From Anaerolineae bacterium (GTDB lineage Bacteria; Chloroflexota; Anaerolineae; Aggregatilineales; UBA3940), in assembly GCA_020852775.1 (NCBI GenBank), contig JADZAD010000104.1:1-7020 (forward strand): 7,020 nucleotides of DNA, given 5' to 3'. Each line of letters begins with the position of its first letter. The first letter of the stretch is position 1. The translations under genes were made by a program, and so were the position numbers. The notes below the pieces were generated by a model. The model was given only the letters and a program-made list of their open reading frames with translations. It was not told where the DNA came from and did not search any database. Shown piece by piece: positions 5,751-7,020 of this stretch.

Positions 5751-5769
5751 ATTATAATCGAAACGTTAA
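5741..5769 (-). promoter_or_regulatory. Candidate promoter of the unknown gene-regulator unit
   Basis: On the minus strand a TTAACG -35 (5764-5769, 4 of 6 matches, overlapping the glycosyltransferase stop) is 17 nt from a TATAGT -10 (5741-5746, 5 of 6). A perfect TATAAT (5751-5756) lies just upstream but lacks a -35. Transcription from the first would give a leader of about 150 nt containing element A. The 5587-5765 gap holds no other gene that I can support. Confidence 0.45.
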
Positions 5770-6887
5770 ACCCCGCTCGCCGCCTCAAGCAACGTTTCCA
5801 GCGTGGCCCGGGCGGCATTACCCCAGGTGAACTGCGCGGCGCGGGCCAGCCCTCGCTCAACGAGTGTCTGGCGGAGTGCCTGATCGGTCAACACCTGTCG
5901 CAGTGCCCCTGCCAGTGCGTTTACGTCAGTCGGCGCGAAGGTAAGCGCGGCGTCCCCTGCGATTTCTGGCAGTGAGGAGGCGTTGGCGCACACCACCGGC
6001 GCACCGCAGCGCATCGCCTCAAGGGCAGGGAAGCCGAATCCTTCATACAGAGAGGGGAACGCATAGACTGCCGCTCCGCTGTAGAGGGCCGCGAGGTTGC
6101 TGTCAGGGACGTAGCCGGGCATGATCACCCGACGGCTCAGGCCATCCTGCCGGATTTCCCGCAGCAGGCGGCGGTAGCCCCATCCCATCTGCCCGGCCAG
6201 CACCAGGGAAACATCAGGGAATTCATCCCGGATCATGTCGAATGCCTGGACGAGCCGCAGCAGGTTCTTTCGTGGCTGGATGCTGCCCACGTGCAGAATA
6301 TAGCGTCCGTCTACACCGATACGCTGGCGAATTTCCGCGAGGCGCTGCGCATCGGCCACTGGCTCCAGCAGATCATCCACGCCGGAATAGATGACACTTA
6401 CCTTACTGGGGGGAATATGGTTGAGATGCACAAGATCGTGGCGCGTCACCTGTGAGACGGCGATCACCCGCCGGGCGTTCCGTGCACTGTAGCGGGTAGA
6501 CCAGTCGAGATACAACCGGTCAGGCAGCGGATGCTTGTCCGGATAGTGCAGGTAGCCCAGATCGTGGACAGTCACCACCGCGGGGACACCGCCTACCCCT
6601 GGCCATGGGATGACGTGCGCAGGAACAAACAGCACGTCCGGGCGGTCCCGGATTACTGCCGGGCCCAGCCCCCGGTGTGTCCACATGCGAGGCTGCCGGA
6701 TTACGCGAATCGTTACGCGAGAGTATTCGGGAAAGAGATCAGGCGCCGGCTGGTCACGGAAATACAGGATGAAGCGATGCTGGCCTTCGCCCTGCCGCAG
6801 CATTTCGCGGATGATCTGCAGGCTGTAGCCTTCCGTACCCGTTCGCCGCGCGACGCTCGCCCGGCTGGCATCAATGCCTATGAGCAT
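5766..6887 (-). CDS. GT4-family glycosyltransferase
   Basis: A 373-aa GT-B-fold retaining glycosyltransferase, predicted to move a sugar from a nucleotide-sugar donor onto a lipid-linked or polysaccharide acceptor at the cytoplasmic face of the membrane. The N-terminal half starts MLIGIDASRA with a glycine-rich GTEGYS loop (17-22) and has the VHDLGYLHYP segment (H108, D109). The C-terminal donor half has ILHVGSIQPRKNL (R206 and K207, expected to hold the donor phosphates), MPGYVPDSNLAALYSGA, and the family's EX7E motif in SLYEGFGFPALEAM (E282, E290). Length is typical, and it most resembles mannosyltransferase-type GT4 enzymes. Donor and acceptor cannot be deduced. The start at 6887 gives the expected MxIGIDA N-terminus, with an AGGGG 10 nt upstream. 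It follows a probable membrane-protein gene on the same strand, consistent with an exopolysaccharide or O-antigen locus extending right. Confidence 0.93.
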   Translation of the reverse strand: MLIGIDASRASVARRTGTEGYSLQIIREMLRQGEGQHRFILYFRDQPAPDLFPEYSRVTIRVIRQPRMWTHRGLGPAVIRDRPDVLFVPAHVIPWPGVGGVPAVVTVHDLGYLHYPDKHPLPDRLYLDWSTRYSARNARRVIAVSQVTRHDLVHLNHIPPSKVSVIYSGVDDLLEPVADAQRLAEIRQRIGVDGRYILHVGSIQPRKNLLRLVQAFDMIRDEFPDVSLVLAGQMGWGYRRLLREIRQDGLSRRVIMPGYVPDSNLAALYSGAAVYAFPSLYEGFGFPALEAMRCGAPVVCANASSLPEIAGDAALTFAPTDVNALAGALRQVLTDQALRQTLVERGLARAAQFTWGNAARATLETLLEAASGV

Positions 6888-6942
6888 GATGTGTCTGCCC
6901 CTGCTTCAGGTGTGGTGTGGTTAGTAATCGGTGTGTGCAGGC

Positions 6943-7020
6943 TCAGGTCTGTGCCGGCCCATTTCCATGCATCCGGGTGTGCCACCAGAGCGCGGCACCC
7001 AGCACGGCCAGAAAAGGCCA
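6943..7020 (-). CDS. C-terminal end of a probable membrane protein (partial)
   Basis: One minus-strand frame enters from the right edge and encodes WPFLAVLGAALWWHTRMHGN... before a TGA at 6943-6945. The hydrophobic run followed by basic residues resembles the last transmembrane helix of an integral membrane protein. Third codon positions are GC-rich (18 of 25), like the neighbouring genes. It ends 55 nt before the glycosyltransferase start, compatible with one operon. A polysaccharide flippase, polymerase or membrane transferase would suit the context, but 25 codons cannot show which. Another frame is open for about 47 codons over the same bases and remains an alternative. Confidence 0.5.
   Translation of the reverse strand, partial: WPFLAVLGAALWWHTRMHGNGPAQT

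Noticed and set aside
6878..7020. Alternative leftward frame of about 47 codons entering from the right edge and overlapping the glycosyltransferase start
   Set aside because: It has lower GC at third positions and no hydrophobic or motif pattern compared with the frame ending at 6943. It cannot be fully excluded.

Overview
The window looks like ordinary chromosome from a GC-rich, free-living bacterium. Chloroflexota (an Anaerolineae-like lineage) is my best guess. The grounds are the Pro/Thr/Ala 'PTATP' linker after the membrane anchor of a LysM-M23 protein, the soluble GAF-PAS-cyclase architecture, and the loose clustering of unrelated signalling genes. This assignment is inferred from style, not proven by a marker gene. 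I see no rRNA, tRNA, CRISPR array, insertion sequence, integrase or phage gene.

Left part (1-2405): a divergent pair of transcription units. A receiver-domain protein reads leftward off the edge (start at 497). Reading rightward are a CoA-pyrophosphatase-type Nudix hydrolase (611-1276) and, 4 nt later, a membrane-anchored LysM-M23 peptidoglycan endopeptidase (1281-2405). The 113-nt gap between the divergent starts holds a promoter for each side. The rightward promoter sits so close to the ATG at 611 that the Nudix transcript may be leaderless.

Middle (2406-4398): a short convergent gap with a modest leftward terminator, then a leftward GAF-PAS class III adenylate cyclase with all catalytic residues intact (2464-4212). 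Its own promoter has a perfect TATAAT, and its leader contains a 13-nt palindrome. Directly upstream is a strong terminator hairpin (4311-4358) that closes the next leftward unit.

Right part (4399-7020): all leftward. An OmpR/PhoB-type response regulator (4399-5100) lies 51 nt behind a small beta-rich protein of unknown function (5152-5586). The two probably share a promoter at 5741-5769, which is overlapped and followed by two copies of a GGGG...GTATCAA element. Upstream are a GT4 glycosyltransferase (5766-6887) and, at the edge, what looks like the last 25 codons of a membrane protein, suggesting a surface-polysaccharide locus.

Taken together, the window mixes signal transduction (two receiver proteins and a cAMP-producing enzyme, but no histidine kinase) with envelope functions (murein hydrolase, glycosyltransferase). 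I do not see a clear new multi-gene system. The points most worth following are the uncharacterised 144-aa protein and the repeated elements upstream of it, the altered beta5 motifs of both receiver domains, and a CCCTG/CAGGG leader element shared by the regulator and cyclase genes.
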